Shown: positions 36,363-45,817, counted from the first letter of the stretch. The stretch: 64,000 nucleotides of DNA from Candidatus Eiseniibacteriota bacterium (GCA_023129715.1 JAGMBO010000005.1:1-64000); one strand, 5' to 3'. The notes: generated by a model not told the origin, from the sequence alone. A program made the numbers and translations.

Positions 36363-36386
36363 TTATTGACCTCGCGGGATCAACTT
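36363..36386 (-). promoter_or_regulatory. PyrR-binding hairpin in the pyr operon leader
   Basis: In the minus-strand RNA, GAUCCCGCGAGGUC (36381 down to 36368) matches the published PyrR binding consensus ARUCCNGNGAGGYU at 12 of 14 positions. The two differences replace an A-U pair by G-C, so the fold is kept. Flanking UUGA and UCAA extend the stem. It lies about 240 nt upstream of the pyrR start codon, just after the terminator of the preceding gene. How binding is transmitted (antitermination or translation) is not clear, since I see no following terminator with a U-run. Confidence 0.72.
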
Positions 36387-36445
36387 AAAGGTCGTGCAGG
36401 TCGAAACCTGTGAGACGCTAACGCCTGCACGGGGACGAAGACAAG

Positions 36446-36467
36446 GAAAAACTCCCTCTTCAGGAGT
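36446..36467 (-). terminator. Intrinsic terminator after the second propeller gene
   Basis: The minus strand reads ACTCCT, loop GAAGA, GGGAGT, then TTTTT. This is a 6-bp stem (one G-U pair) with a T-run, about 90 nt after the stop at 36555. It would isolate the pyr operon from upstream transcription. Confidence 0.65.
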
Positions 36468-36554
36468 CGCGGGACGGCTGCGCCGACCGCAAGCGGCCTC
36501 GGCCGGGCATGGCCGGGGACCGTGGGAGACGGGCGCCCAGGCAGCCTTTCAGAA

Positions 36555-39140
36555 TCACTCGATGCGCACCAGACGGTGGGTGACCCGCTGCTCGCCGGCG
36601 CCGAGGCGCGCGAAGTAGACGCCCGCGGACGCCGCGGCAGCCCGCCCACCCAGAGAGCGGCTCCAGGCAACCTCGTGCCAGCCGCCGCAGAGCCGCTGGT
36701 CGAGCAGCCGATCGATCAGCCGCCCGCTCGCATCATGGATCGTCAGGCACACCGCGGCGGGAGCAGCCAGGTAGAAGCCCAGGCGCGCCGTGCCCCGGAA
36801 GGGATTGGCGCCCAGGGTCGTCAGCTTCAGGTCCGCCAGCGCGGGGCGGTCGGGGATCGCCGCCGGATCGGTGCCCTGCCAGCGGGCAACGTAGTAGGAA
36901 GGCTGGGAGCCGGCCGTCGCGAAGCGGCCCCCAACATAGAGATCGATCCCGTGGGTCTGCAGCGCCTCGACCCAGCCATCGGTCCCGGCGCCGAAAGCGT
37001 GCCACTGCCCGCCATCCCAGCGCGCCAGGTTGGGGCTCTCGATCTCATCGGCACTGGTGAACTCGCCGCCGACGATCAGGTCGCCGTCATGGCTCTCAAG
37101 ACTGTGCACCCAGTAGTTGAGTCCACCGGCCAGCGCGCTCCAGGCGCTGCCGTCCCAGCGCGCAACGTAGCTGGCCCCCACACCCCCCGCCTGCTCGAAC
37201 CAGCCGCCGGCAATCAGATCCCCATCGTAGAGCTCGAGCGCCTGGACCGCGGGCCAGGTGCCGCCCCCCATGCCCCCCGCCAGAGAAGACCAGCCGGCAC
37301 CATCCCAGCGCGCGATGTGATTGACGGTCGTTCCGCCGGCGGTGGAGAAGTCACCCCCGACGATGAGATCCCCGTCGAATATCGCCAGCGCCTTGACCCG
37401 GTCGTTGACCCCGCTGCCGAGGGTCGACCAGGACGATCCGTCCCAGCGGGCGATGTAGGAGGCGCTCAGTGCGCCCGCCGTCTCGAAGTTCCCCCCAACG
37501 TAGAGCCCATCCTCGCAGACCGCGAGGGCTAGCGCGCCCGGCGTTCAGCATCCGCCGACGCCGCCGGCAAGGGGCGCCCACTGGCTCCCGTTCCAGCGCG
37601 CGAGGCCATTGACCGTCGTGCCCTCGGCGGTCGTGAAGATCCCGCCGGCGTAGAGGTCGCCGTCGAAGACGGCCAGCGCATCGACCTCGCCGTTGAAGCC
37701 GCCGCCGAGCGAGTCCCAGACCGATCCGTTCCAGCGCGCGATCCGCGAGACGATCACCTCCCCCGCCTGGGTGAAGGTGCCGGCAACGATCAGATCTCCA
37801 TCATAGACAGCCATCGCGAGCACGGCGGCATCGAGACCGTGTCCCGAGCCGAGCCCACTCCAGGCATCACTCTCCCAACGCGCGATGTGCGGGGCCAACG
37901 CATCCCCCGCCGTGGTGAATTCCCCGCCCGCATAGAGCGTCGCGCCATCGGCCGCCAAGGCGAGCACCACCTCGCTGGCACCCGCGCCGATGCTTTCCCA
38001 GGCACCACCCTGCCAACGGGCAATGCGATTGACCGTCAGAACACCCGCCTGCAAGAAATACCCACCGACCAGGAGGCCATCCGGCGTCGAGACGAGCGCT
38101 CTGACCACGCCGTCGACGGTCTCGGCCAGCGGACTCCAGGCCGCGCCGTCCCAGGACGCAAGATAGGGCGCGGCCGCGCCGCCGGCGTTTTGGAAGAGCC
38201 CGCCGGCATAGAGCAGGCCGTCGTGGGCGGCGAGCGCGTAGACCCAGGAATCGACGCCATCGCCCAGCGGATGCCATTGCGCGCCATCCCAGCGCGCGAG
38301 ATAGGCGGCTCCCCCACCCCCCGCACTGGTGAATCTCCCACCGGCGACCAGATCCCCGTCGTAAGAGGCGAGCGCAGAGACGGCGCGATCGACGCCCGTG
38401 CCGAGCGCACTCCAGGCGTAGCCGTCCCAGCGCGCCACGCGCACGGCGCTGTTGCCCCCCGCGCTGGTGAAGTCCCCCCCGGCGCAGAGGGCACCGTCGT
38501 GAACCGCAAGCGCGTTGACCCGGGCGTTGACCCCTCCGCCCAGAGGCGCCCAGGAGGCTCCGTCCCAGCGGGCGATATGCTCGGCCGGCTGCCCGCCCGC
38601 CTCGCTGAACCAGCCGCCGGCGATCAGCTCGCCGTCATAGACGGCGAGGGCGTTGATCGCCGCATCGGTCCCCTCTCCCAAGGCATGCCAGGCAACACCG
38701 TCCCAGCGGGCGATCCGGCTTGCCAGCGTGCCACCCGCCTGAGTGAAGGTGCCGGCAACGATGAGATCCCCCTGATAGAAAGCCAGCGCTCCAACCGCCT
38801 GGTCGACGCCGGGGCGGGAAAATCCGTCCCACCAGTTCTCGCTGCGCTCGCCCGCCGGCACCGGGGAGCGCGGGCGAATCACCCGCTTACCGTCGGACCG
38901 CTCGATGTCGAGGACGAATTCATCGAGCGCCAGGGCACCCTGGTAGCCGCTCGCGCGCAACGCGTCGAGATCCAGGTGCCCTGTGCTTTCAGCGGCGATC
39001 AGGCATGCGGCGGGATCAGCGGAAGCCGTCGGCGCGAGCAGAGTCAGCGCGAGGCCGATCGCGATGCCTGCGCCGAAACGCATGGTGAGCGCGGCAGCAC
39101 GTGCGGCGGGGTAAGGATGCATGGTTGTTGCTCTTCTCAT
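36555..39140 (-). CDS. Secreted beta-propeller protein with FlgD-like tail, crossed by one in-frame TGA
   Basis: A single frame from ATG 39140 (GAGGAG, 6 nt spacing) to 36555: 861 residues if TGA at 37545-37547 (codon 532) is read. Signal peptide (IGLALTLLAPTASA), then about 14 repeats of 'vnALAvyDGdLiaGGxFttAGG...iARWDGsxWsxLGsG', then a FlgD-like Ig domain. Repeats continue in the same frame, with normal composition and no shift, on both sides of the TGA: 'AGGVGGC-TGA-TPGALALAVCEDG'. TGA lies in a blade loop directly after a Cys. In the next long loop the aligned residue is Thr, so the site is not conserved within the protein. A hairpin with a GGUCU loop follows. Either a recoded UGA or a nonsense/assembly error. 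An ordinary caller would report 37545-39140 plus a separate fragment at 36555-37271. Confidence 0.7.
37511..37527 (-). promoter_or_regulatory. SECIS-like hairpin downstream of the propeller TGA
   Basis: CCUCGC-GGUCU-GCGAGG, a perfect 6-bp stem whose loop starts 24 nt after the UGA. The GGUCU loop and following GC match the apical part of the E. coli fdhF SECIS (GCAGGUCUGC). The distance falls in the range known for bacterial SECIS elements. Chance formation in GC-rich DNA cannot be excluded. Confidence 0.42.
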
Positions 39141-39206
39141 TGCCGCTCCTCGTACAAGTTTAGCAGAAACGCTGCAAAGAGCGCTAGCCAACCGTCGGTC
39201 CAACGA

Positions 39207-40160
39207 TCAACCGCTCTCTCCTGGGGAAGTTCCGCGACGATCGTCAGCCGCGCGCCCAGCGGGAGGCGCGCCCCTCCGCCGCAGGGCGCGCCAGGCAGTG
39301 AGGCTCTTCAACGAACGCAGACCGCGGTATCCGGTGATGTGATAACGCAGGAAGGCCTCGATGATCTCAGCCACCTGGCGTTCCACGGTCAGGGGCAACT
39401 CTATTGCCGCGTCCTCGCCCGGCGCCCCTGCCTCGCCCAGCGCCCCTGCCTCGCCCGGCGCCGCCCCGGCCGGCGTCTCTGCCCCGCCCGGTGTCACCCC
39501 GGTCGGCGTCCCTGCCCCGCCCGGCGCCACCCCGGCCGTCCCTGCCCCCTGGGCAAGATGCCGCAGCCACACAAGCGCGGGGCGGTCGACCCGCAGGGTA
39601 GCGCCCATAGCGGGACATCGATCACACAGCACGCCCCCTTCGGCCACGCCGAAACGGACCGGCGGGGCGATCTTGCCCCCGCAATGGGCGCAGTGCGCAA
39701 GCCGTGGTGCATAGCCGAGCAGGGCGACGACGCGCAGCTGAAATGCCTTCAAGGCCTGGTGGGTTACCCGCCCGGGCCGGCGATCACAGCGCGCGAGCCA
39801 CGCCCCCAGCTCGGCAAAGATCTCGGGCACCGGATCTTCGTCGGGCAGCACGCGCAGGATGAATTCGGTTGCCGCCGAGGCCAGGTGGTAGGTCTCCGGA
39901 TCACGGAGGATCCGCAGATAGGCCCGCAGGACAAAGGCGCTGTGCAGCAGGTGCAGATCGCGGTTCTTCTTGTGATACAAGACGAGCTGGCTGCAGGTCA
40001 GCGCCTCGAGCGCGCCGCCGAAGCCCTTTTTGTACTCGCGGGCGCCCTTGGCAAGCAAGTGGATCTTGCCATGGCGCCGGGTCAGGGCAACGACGATACG
40101 GCTCGTCTCGCGGTACCGCATCACGCGCAGGATCAGGCCGGCGTCCTCAAGAATCGCCAT
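39207..40160 (-). CDS. recO: DNA repair protein RecO
   Basis: A 317-residue RecO. N-terminal OB-fold (AGLILRVMRYRETSRIV, 'LLAKGAREYKKGF'), helical middle, and a zinc site with CAHC and CDRC. Between the zinc site and the C-terminal helix lies a 45-residue Gly/Ala/Pro/Glu low-complexity insert (39410-39550). RecO anneals SSB-coated DNA and loads RecA with RecR. Start ATG 40160 overlaps the CorC-like gene by 14 nt; the upstream open frame is shadow. Confidence 0.92.
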   Translation of the reverse strand: MAILEDAGLILRVMRYRETSRIVVALTRRHGKIHLLAKGAREYKKGFGGALEALTCSQLVLYHKKNRDLHLLHSAFVLRAYLRILRDPETYHLASAATEFILRVLPDEDPVPEIFAELGAWLARCDRRPGRVTHQALKAFQLRVVALLGYAPRLAHCAHCGGKIAPPVRFGVAEGGVLCDRCPAMGATLRVDRPALVWLRHLAQGAGTAGVAPGGAGTPTGVTPGGAETPAGAAPGEAGALGEAGAPGEDAAIELPLTVERQVAEIIEAFLRYHITGYRGLRSLKSLTAWRALRRRGAPPAGRAADDRRGTSPGESG

Positions 40161-41331
40161 CGCCTCCCCCTCCCGGGGAGGCCGGCTGCGACTCGGCGGC
40201 GCCAGGCGACGCGGGGTCACCCGCGGGCTCGGCCAGCGGCGCCGCAGCGGCCAGGGTGATGCGCAGGCTGAAGACCCGGCGCTGATTGCCGGCGACGACC
40301 TCGAAGCGCGCATCGGCGACCGTCACCGTCTCGCCCTCTTCGGGGATCCGGCCGAGTCGGGCCAAGAGGAGTCCGCCGAGCGTCTCGTAATCGCCTTCGG
40401 GCAGGGCATGCCCCGTCCCCTCGGCGAAGTCGTCGATTCGGTATTGGCCGTGCGCCAAGTAGACCCCCGGCCCGAGGGGAACCATCCCGATCCGACCGGC
40501 GCCATCCTGGTCGATGTCCCCGAGCAGGATCTCGAAGAGGTCCCGATCGCGCACCAGGCCGGCCGTGCCGCCGAACTCGTCGACGACGATCGCGAAGCGC
40601 TCTCCCGCCGCGAGCAGGTCGCGCAGCAAATCGTCACAGCGCATGCTCTCCGGCACGAAGCGCGCCTCGCGCAGGAAGTCGGTCACCGGGCGCTGGGGGG
40701 CGGTGGCCGAGAAGAGGTCGTGCAGACCGAGGAAGCCGCGGATCTCGTCGAGGTCCTCACCGTAGACCGGCAAATAGGGGTGGCGCGACTCGCGTGCCAA
40801 GCGAACCCAATCGGCAACGGTCGCCGTGTCGGCCAGCGCGTCGATCTCGCTGCGCGGCACCATGACCTCATCGACGGTCGTGCGGCCCAGCTCGACGACA
40901 CTCTCGAGCGCCTCCCCCATGCGCTCCGCCGCGCCGGGATCATGGATCAGGGCTTCGGCAGGATCTTGTCGGGCCCCGATCGGCGCCGCCCGGCGGTGAC
41001 GCCAGTCGGCTAGCCAGAGCCCGGCCAAGGCGCAGGCATGCACTGGACCGAGGAGCCAGATCCACTGCCGCACCGGTGCGCGGCGCGCCAGGGCCACGCC
41101 GGCACGCGTGAGCAGGAGACCCAGCACCCCCCACGCCGGCCCGAGGGCCATGGCGACCGGCCAGGGGGCTGAGACCCAGCGATCGCAAGCCGCGATCGCC
41201 CAGAGCCCCGAGAAGGCGACCCATGGCGCCACGCCGCCGGTGGCGCGCGGCGAGCGCTGCCAGGCGGCGATCAGCATCCCCGCCGCCAGGTAGCCGCCAA
41301 GCACGATCAGGACCAGATCGAGGCGGGTCAT
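40147..41331 (-). CDS. HlyC/CorC-type CBS-domain protein
   Basis: A 394-residue protein. Three or so N-terminal hydrophobic helices (about 5-110), then a CBS pair starting VDEVMVPRSEIDAL and 'YLPVYGEDLDEIRGFL', with 'AIVVDEFGGTAGLV', and a C-terminal CorC/HlyC domain ('YRIDDFAEGTGHALPEGDYETLGG'). The membrane part is weaker than the usual DUF21/CNNM domain. Family members are linked to Mg2+/Co2+ export. The next upstream gene (ATGA overlap) is a second CBS membrane protein, so they may act together. Confidence 0.82.
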   Translation of the reverse strand: MTRLDLVLIVLGGYLAAGMLIAAWQRSPRATGGVAPWVAFSGLWAIAACDRWVSAPWPVAMALGPAWGVLGLLLTRAGVALARRAPVRQWIWLLGPVHACALAGLWLADWRHRRAAPIGARQDPAEALIHDPGAAERMGEALESVVELGRTTVDEVMVPRSEIDALADTATVADWVRLARESRHPYLPVYGEDLDEIRGFLGLHDLFSATAPQRPVTDFLREARFVPESMRCDDLLRDLLAAGERFAIVVDEFGGTAGLVRDRDLFEILLGDIDQDGAGRIGMVPLGPGVYLAHGQYRIDDFAEGTGHALPEGDYETLGGLLLARLGRIPEEGETVTVADARFEVVAGNQRRVFSLRITLAAAAPLAEPAGDPASPGAAESQPASPGGGGDGDS

Positions 41332-42140
41332 AGCTCCGCCTCCGCGGGTGGACGGTCGAGGAGCGCCTGGAAGAGCTGGTTCCAGGAAACGAAACCAAGC
41401 AGCTGACCGGCGGCGTCGGTGACGGCTGCCAGCCCACAGCCGTCGCGCCGCAAGGCCTCGATCAGCTCGGTGGCCCGTTGATCGGCCCGCAACGTCGGCA
41501 GCGACCGGCAGCTCGCCCGCAGCAGGGCGCTGCGCGAAAGCCCCGCGTCATCACCGGCGGCGGGAAGCAGCGACATCAGATCGCGACCATCGAGAAGCCC
41601 GATTGCCTGGCGGCCCTGATCATCGAGCACCGGCACGCGCAGATTGCTGCCCGCGCGGAGTCGATCGAGGACCTCCTCCCACGGGCTCGCCGCACGCACG
41701 GTGGCGACCCGGGCAAGCGGCACCAGGAGATCGGCCACCCGCCATTGGCGCAGCGCGACGAGACGCTGCAACAGGCGCACATCGTCGACATCGAGCGCGG
41801 CCGGGTCTCCGGTGCCTGCCCCTGGAGGAGGCGGCGGGGGATCCTGCTCTCGCAGGCGCGGCAGTTCGGCGATGCTCCAGTGCAGAACCGTGGCGGCCAG
41901 CAGCCCGAGCGCCGGCAGCAACCAGACGAGGGGGATGCGCCAGCCGGCCAGCGGCAGCGCCTCACGCGGCAGGAGACCGAGCGCGACCCAGGCGACGGCA
42001 CCGACCCAGAAGGCAGGCCCCGGCATGCGTCCCGCCGGACGCGGCGCGCGCCGGTAGGCGATCCACTGCCAGAGCAGGGCGAGCATGGCGATCGCGAGGA
42101 TCGCCACGGCTATGGGGGGTTGAGAGTCGGCCGCGGCCAT
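41328..42140 (-). CDS. Membrane-anchored CBS-domain protein, CorC-like partner
   Basis: A 270-residue protein with about three hydrophobic helices (10-90), a Pro-rich stretch (PPPPPPG), then a CBS pair (about 135-260: 'VADLLVPLARVATVRA', 'LRVPVLDDQGRQAIGLLDG', 'GLAAVTDAAGQLLGFVSW'). It lacks the CorC_HlyC C-terminal domain. It overlaps the following CorC-like gene by 4 nt. Likely a paralogue-derived half of a two-protein CorC system; function inferred from context only. Confidence 0.7.
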   Translation of the reverse strand: MAAADSQPPIAVAILAIAMLALLWQWIAYRRAPRPAGRMPGPAFWVGAVAWVALGLLPREALPLAGWRIPLVWLLPALGLLAATVLHWSIAELPRLREQDPPPPPPGAGTGDPAALDVDDVRLLQRLVALRQWRVADLLVPLARVATVRAASPWEEVLDRLRAGSNLRVPVLDDQGRQAIGLLDGRDLMSLLPAAGDDAGLSRSALLRASCRSLPTLRADQRATELIEALRRDGCGLAAVTDAAGQLLGFVSWNQLFQALLDRPPAEAEL

Positions 42141-42151
42141 CTCCAGGCGCT

Positions 42152-42601
42152 CTACCTCCTCTTTCCGGGCCCGCGCAGGTAACGATTCTCCTGCCGCCGC
42201 ATGCGGGCACGCGCGGCGCGGGTATCATCCAGGTATCCGAGCAGGTGCAGGACTCCGTGCACGACAAGCCGCGCCAACTCGGCCTCGAGCGCCTGATCAC
42301 GCCGCCCGGCCTGCTCGCAGGCCCGGTCGATCGAGACGACTACCTCACCCAGGGGACGGGGTTCTTCCGCGGGCCAACCGACCGGATCGCTCGGGAAGGA
42401 TAGCACATCGGTCGGCCCTTCCCGATCCCGGTAGCGTACGTTGAGCCTTGCCATCGGGGCGTCGCGCAGGAGAACCACCGTCACGCCGCGATCGGCGGGC
42501 ATCCCCTCGGCCGTCAGCACCCGCTCCACCAGACGCGCGAGGCGCGTCCGGTCAATTCTCCGCCTTCGCTGCCGGTTCTGGATGTGCACCCGGCTTGCCA
42601 C
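42152..42601 (-). CDS. ybeY: Endoribonuclease YbeY with altered third zinc ligand
   Basis: A 149-residue YbeY (start GTG 42601, GGAG 7 nt upstream; ATG 42607 is the alternative). The family core is 'LNVRYRDREGPTDVLSFP' and HGVLHLLGY. The third metal ligand of the H-x3-H-x5-H motif is changed: the sequence reads GYLDD where YbeY has GYDH, placing Asp at the His position. YbeY matures 16S rRNA and takes part in ribosome quality control. It lies 3' of the PgpH-type gene with 50-nt overlap, in the conserved phoH-pgpH-ybeY-corC order. Confidence 0.9.
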   Translation of the reverse strand: MASRVHIQNRQRRRRIDRTRLARLVERVLTAEGMPADRGVTVVLLRDAPMARLNVRYRDREGPTDVLSFPSDPVGWPAEEPRPLGEVVVSIDRACEQAGRRDQALEAELARLVVHGVLHLLGYLDDTRAARARMRRQENRYLRGPGKRR

Positions 42602-44828
42602 GCGCATGCTCCGTTTTCGGGTAGGCGATCCGGCTGCTCGTCCGTCCATGGAAGAGCACCGTTAGGATCGGTATGAAGGCCTCGCGCAAAGCGGCCAGAT
42701 CTTTCAGCGTCAGGTCGCTCTCGTCCAACTCCCCTTCCAGGGTGCGCTTCTCGATCAACTGCTTGACCACGCCCCGCAGCCGGCTCGGCGTCGGATCCTC
42801 GAGACTGCGGGAGACGGCATCGATCTGGTCCGCCAGCAGGAGCACCGCCGCTTCCCGCGACTGCGGCCGCGGTCCGGGATAGCGATACTCGGTCTCGGAG
42901 GTCTGCGGGTCCTTCTGCAGGGCCCGGTGGTAGAAGAAGGTCATCAGGCCGGTCGCGTGGTGCTGGACGATGCCGTCGCGCACGACCTGGGGAAGCTTGG
43001 ATTCCTTGGCCAGGGCGACACCATCGCGCACGTGCGCCTCGAGGATCAGACGGCTCATCGCTGGCCCCAACTTGTCGTGGGGGTTTTTCTGGCCCGGCCG
43101 CAGGTTCTCGATGAAGTAGTCGGGCTTGTTCAGCTTGCCGATGTCGTGGTAGTAGCCGGACACCCGGGCCAGGAGCGCATTGGCCCCGATGTGCGCCGCC
43201 CCGGCCTCGGCCAGGGTGCCGACCATCAGGCTGTGGTGATAGGTGCCGGGAGCCTCGAGCATCAGCCGCCGCAGCAACGGCCGGTTGAGGTCGAGCAGCT
43301 CCAGCAACCGGAGATTGGTGCACTTGTCGAAGAACGACTCCGATAGCGGCACGGCGAAGAGCGCGATGCCCGCCGCGAGAAAGGGATTGGCGACCAGGTA
43401 GAGCACATCCCCGAGCAGGGCATCGAGCGGCGTCGAACGCATGAGCCCCAGCGCGCCCAGGGCTGCCAGATGGACCAGCGGCACGAAGAGCAGCAGGCGG
43501 TAGAGTTCGCGCCGATCGCGCAGCTGCCGCACGCTCATGACCGCCGCCATCGAGCCGAGCCCCAGGATGACGATCACATCGAGTCCCCCATCGCCGACCA
43601 GACCGACGGTGATCGCCAGGAAGCCGGCGCAGGCGAGCGCAAGCAGCTCGTCGTAGAGCAGGGCGATGATGACGGCAAAGGCCGCCACCGGGATCAGCAG
43701 TCCGGAAATGCGCAGAACGTTCAGGATCGTCCCGCCAAGCAGCAAACCGAGCGCGGCCATCGCGGCGAGCAAGAGTAGGTCGTTCTGCCGGGAGAGCAGG
43801 CGGCGCCGATAGGAGACAAGAAACTGCACGACCGCCGCCAGGGCCAGGATCAGGATCATCACCCGACCGAGGAATGAAAGGATCTGGTCGCGCAGCTGCA
43901 GGTTGGCGGCGCGCCGTTCCCGTGCCTCCTCGTATGACTCGAGCTTCAGCAGATCCTCCTGCCAGATCCGCTTGTGGGCGCCGAGGATCTCCTCCCCCTT
44001 GAGCACCATGCCGACGCTGCGATCGACACCGTCGCGTGCCAGGCGACGGCGGCGCTCGGTGGCCGCGCCATCAAGGGTGATATTGGGCCGGGCGAAGCGA
44101 GTGACCAACTCGGCCGCCGTCTGTTCCTGGGGATCCCCCGCCTCATCGCGGGCACGCTGAAGACGGGACCGGGTGACGAAGCGATCCACCGGGCCGACCC
44201 AGTCGACGCCCCCGATGACCAGGGCGGCACGTCCAACGCCCCGCAGGCGCTCCTCGAGCTCGGCCGAGAGAATGCCCTGGGTGAAGTACCCCTGCAGGCG
44301 CTCGCGCGCCTGCGCGAAAACCGCGCTCGTGCCCTCCATCAGCAGGACGGCGTAGGCGTTCTGCGAAAGAGCGATGCCCGGCTCATCAAAGGGCTCGACT
44401 TCAGCCGCGTTGCCCCGGAGGTCGTCGATCGAGCGGCGCAGGCGACCGAGGGCGGCCAGCGCCTCGACCGCGACCGAGTCCTGCAGCACGAGCACCGGCG
44501 GCACCGCGGCCATCGCCGCCTGCTGCTCGCCGCGCAGACGTTCGCGCTCCTTGCGGATCGGGAAATCGAACTCGGCGATCACCGGCTTCGCCAGCACGGT
44601 GCCCACCGCATACTCGGCGCGCCGGTAGGCCTCTTGCCGCGGGAAGAGCGTCAGGCCAGAGAGAAAGACCACACCGAGGAGGATCCAGCGGAAGGCACGG
44701 GTGTGCTCGCGCGACCAATTCTGCAGGAGACGCCCGAAGCGCCGGTCCCGACCCGCGGGCGCCCGCCCCCCGGGCGCCCGGCCCCCCGACCGGCCACCGC
44801 CGCCTTCACTGGCCTCACCCGGCACCAT
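42552..44828 (-). CDS. 7TM-HD phosphodiesterase, PgpH family
   Basis: A 758-residue protein. One N-terminal TM (about 48-66), an extracytoplasmic 7TMR-HDED domain (about 70-315), seven transmembrane helices (about 318-510), then an HD domain with TYHHSLMVGTLAE, YYHDIGKLNKPDYF and 'HHATGLMTFFYHRAL'. In Listeria PgpH, this architecture degrades c-di-AMP. ATG 44828 overlaps the phoH stop by 1 nt (TGATG). Confidence 0.9.
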   Translation of the reverse strand: MVPGEASEGGGGRSGGRAPGGRAPAGRDRRFGRLLQNWSREHTRAFRWILLGVVFLSGLTLFPRQEAYRRAEYAVGTVLAKPVIAEFDFPIRKERERLRGEQQAAMAAVPPVLVLQDSVAVEALAALGRLRRSIDDLRGNAAEVEPFDEPGIALSQNAYAVLLMEGTSAVFAQARERLQGYFTQGILSAELEERLRGVGRAALVIGGVDWVGPVDRFVTRSRLQRARDEAGDPQEQTAAELVTRFARPNITLDGAATERRRRLARDGVDRSVGMVLKGEEILGAHKRIWQEDLLKLESYEEARERRAANLQLRDQILSFLGRVMILILALAAVVQFLVSYRRRLLSRQNDLLLLAAMAALGLLLGGTILNVLRISGLLIPVAAFAVIIALLYDELLALACAGFLAITVGLVGDGGLDVIVILGLGSMAAVMSVRQLRDRRELYRLLLFVPLVHLAALGALGLMRSTPLDALLGDVLYLVANPFLAAGIALFAVPLSESFFDKCTNLRLLELLDLNRPLLRRLMLEAPGTYHHSLMVGTLAEAGAAHIGANALLARVSGYYHDIGKLNKPDYFIENLRPGQKNPHDKLGPAMSRLILEAHVRDGVALAKESKLPQVVRDGIVQHHATGLMTFFYHRALQKDPQTSETEYRYPGPRPQSREAAVLLLADQIDAVSRSLEDPTPSRLRGVVKQLIEKRTLEGELDESDLTLKDLAALREAFIPILTVLFHGRTSSRIAYPKTEHARGKPGAHPEPAAKAEN

Positions 44829-45817
44829 CAGTCTTCCTTCCGTCCGGCGCGCGCCTGGTCATGATCGGCGAACGCGTTGATAATATCGCGTACCAACCGA
44901 TGGCGCGCCACGTCGCGGTCATCGAGGTCGACGAAGGCAATCCCGGGCACCGCGCGCAAGATCTCACGAATCCGCACCAGGCCTGAGTCGGCGGGATTGG
45001 CGAGATCGATCTGGGTGATATCCCCGGTGATCACGGCACGCGATGCAGGGCCGAGACGCGTCAGGAACATCTTCATCTGCAGCAGGGTCGTATTCTGGGC
45101 TTCGTCTAGAATCACGAAGGCGTGGTGCAGCGTCCGGCCACGCATGTAGGCCAGGGGCGCCACCTCGATCACGCCGAGCTGCAGGAACCGCTGCAGCTTC
45201 TCGTAGCTGAGCATCTCACCCAAGGCGTCGTAGAGCGGCCGCAGGTAGGGGTCGACCTTCTCCTGCAGGTCACCGGGCAGAAACCCGAGGCTCTCGCCCG
45301 CCTCGACGGCCGGGCGCGCGAGCAGCACACGGTCGACGAGCTTCTCCTTCAGGCAACTGGCCGCCATCGCCACGGCGAGATAGGTCTTGCCGGTTCCGGC
45401 CGGGCCGACGGAAAAGACGATCTCGTTTCCGCGCATGGCCGCGACGTAGTCACCCTGGCCGTAGGAGCGGGCCTTGACCGTGCACCGTTCACTGCGCAGG
45501 ACGATCTCAGGCGCCGCCAGCACGGGCTGGCCGCACACGGCAGCGTCATCACCGCGTTCGACCTGCGAGAACGCGTAGCCGAGATCCTCGGCGTCGATCG
45601 TCTCGCCGCCGCGCACGCGGCCGATCAAGTGCTCCAACAGGCGCGCGGCACCCGCGACAGGCGCCTCCGCGCCGGATATGGCGAGCTGGCCGTTGCGCGC
45701 AACGATGCGCACACCGAAGCGCGTCTCGATCGCGCGCAGGTGACAATCCTTTTCGCCAAAGAGATTGACCAGGGGTAGGTCTGCGAGAGGCAGTGTCCGC
45801 TGGACGTCTTCGCTCAT
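44828..45817 (-). CDS. PhoH-like ATPase (YbeZ type)
   Basis: A 329-residue protein: an N-terminal KH-like segment (about 15-75), then a helicase-like P-loop ATPase with FSVGPAGTGKTYLAVA (Walker A), 'RPAVEAGESLGFLPGD', VILDEAQNTT (Walker B) and 'VITGDITQIDL'. In E. coli the homologous YbeZ works with YbeY in rRNA processing; here it is in the same operon as ybeY. Confidence 0.92.
   Translation of the reverse strand: MSEDVQRTLPLADLPLVNLFGEKDCHLRAIETRFGVRIVARNGQLAISGAEAPVAGAARLLEHLIGRVRGGETIDAEDLGYAFSQVERGDDAAVCGQPVLAAPEIVLRSERCTVKARSYGQGDYVAAMRGNEIVFSVGPAGTGKTYLAVAMAASCLKEKLVDRVLLARPAVEAGESLGFLPGDLQEKVDPYLRPLYDALGEMLSYEKLQRFLQLGVIEVAPLAYMRGRTLHHAFVILDEAQNTTLLQMKMFLTRLGPASRAVITGDITQIDLANPADSGLVRIREILRAVPGIAFVDLDDRDVARHRLVRDIINAFADHDQARAGRKED

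Noticed and set aside
36555-37271. Second propeller fragment as a separate gene
   Set aside because: The frame is continuous through 37545 with the same repeats, and the fragment has no signal peptide or ribosome site.
37600-39100. CRISPR-like periodic repeats
   Set aside because: The periodicity of about 150-160 bp reflects degenerate protein repeats (ARWDG, AGG); there are no identical repeats with unique spacers.
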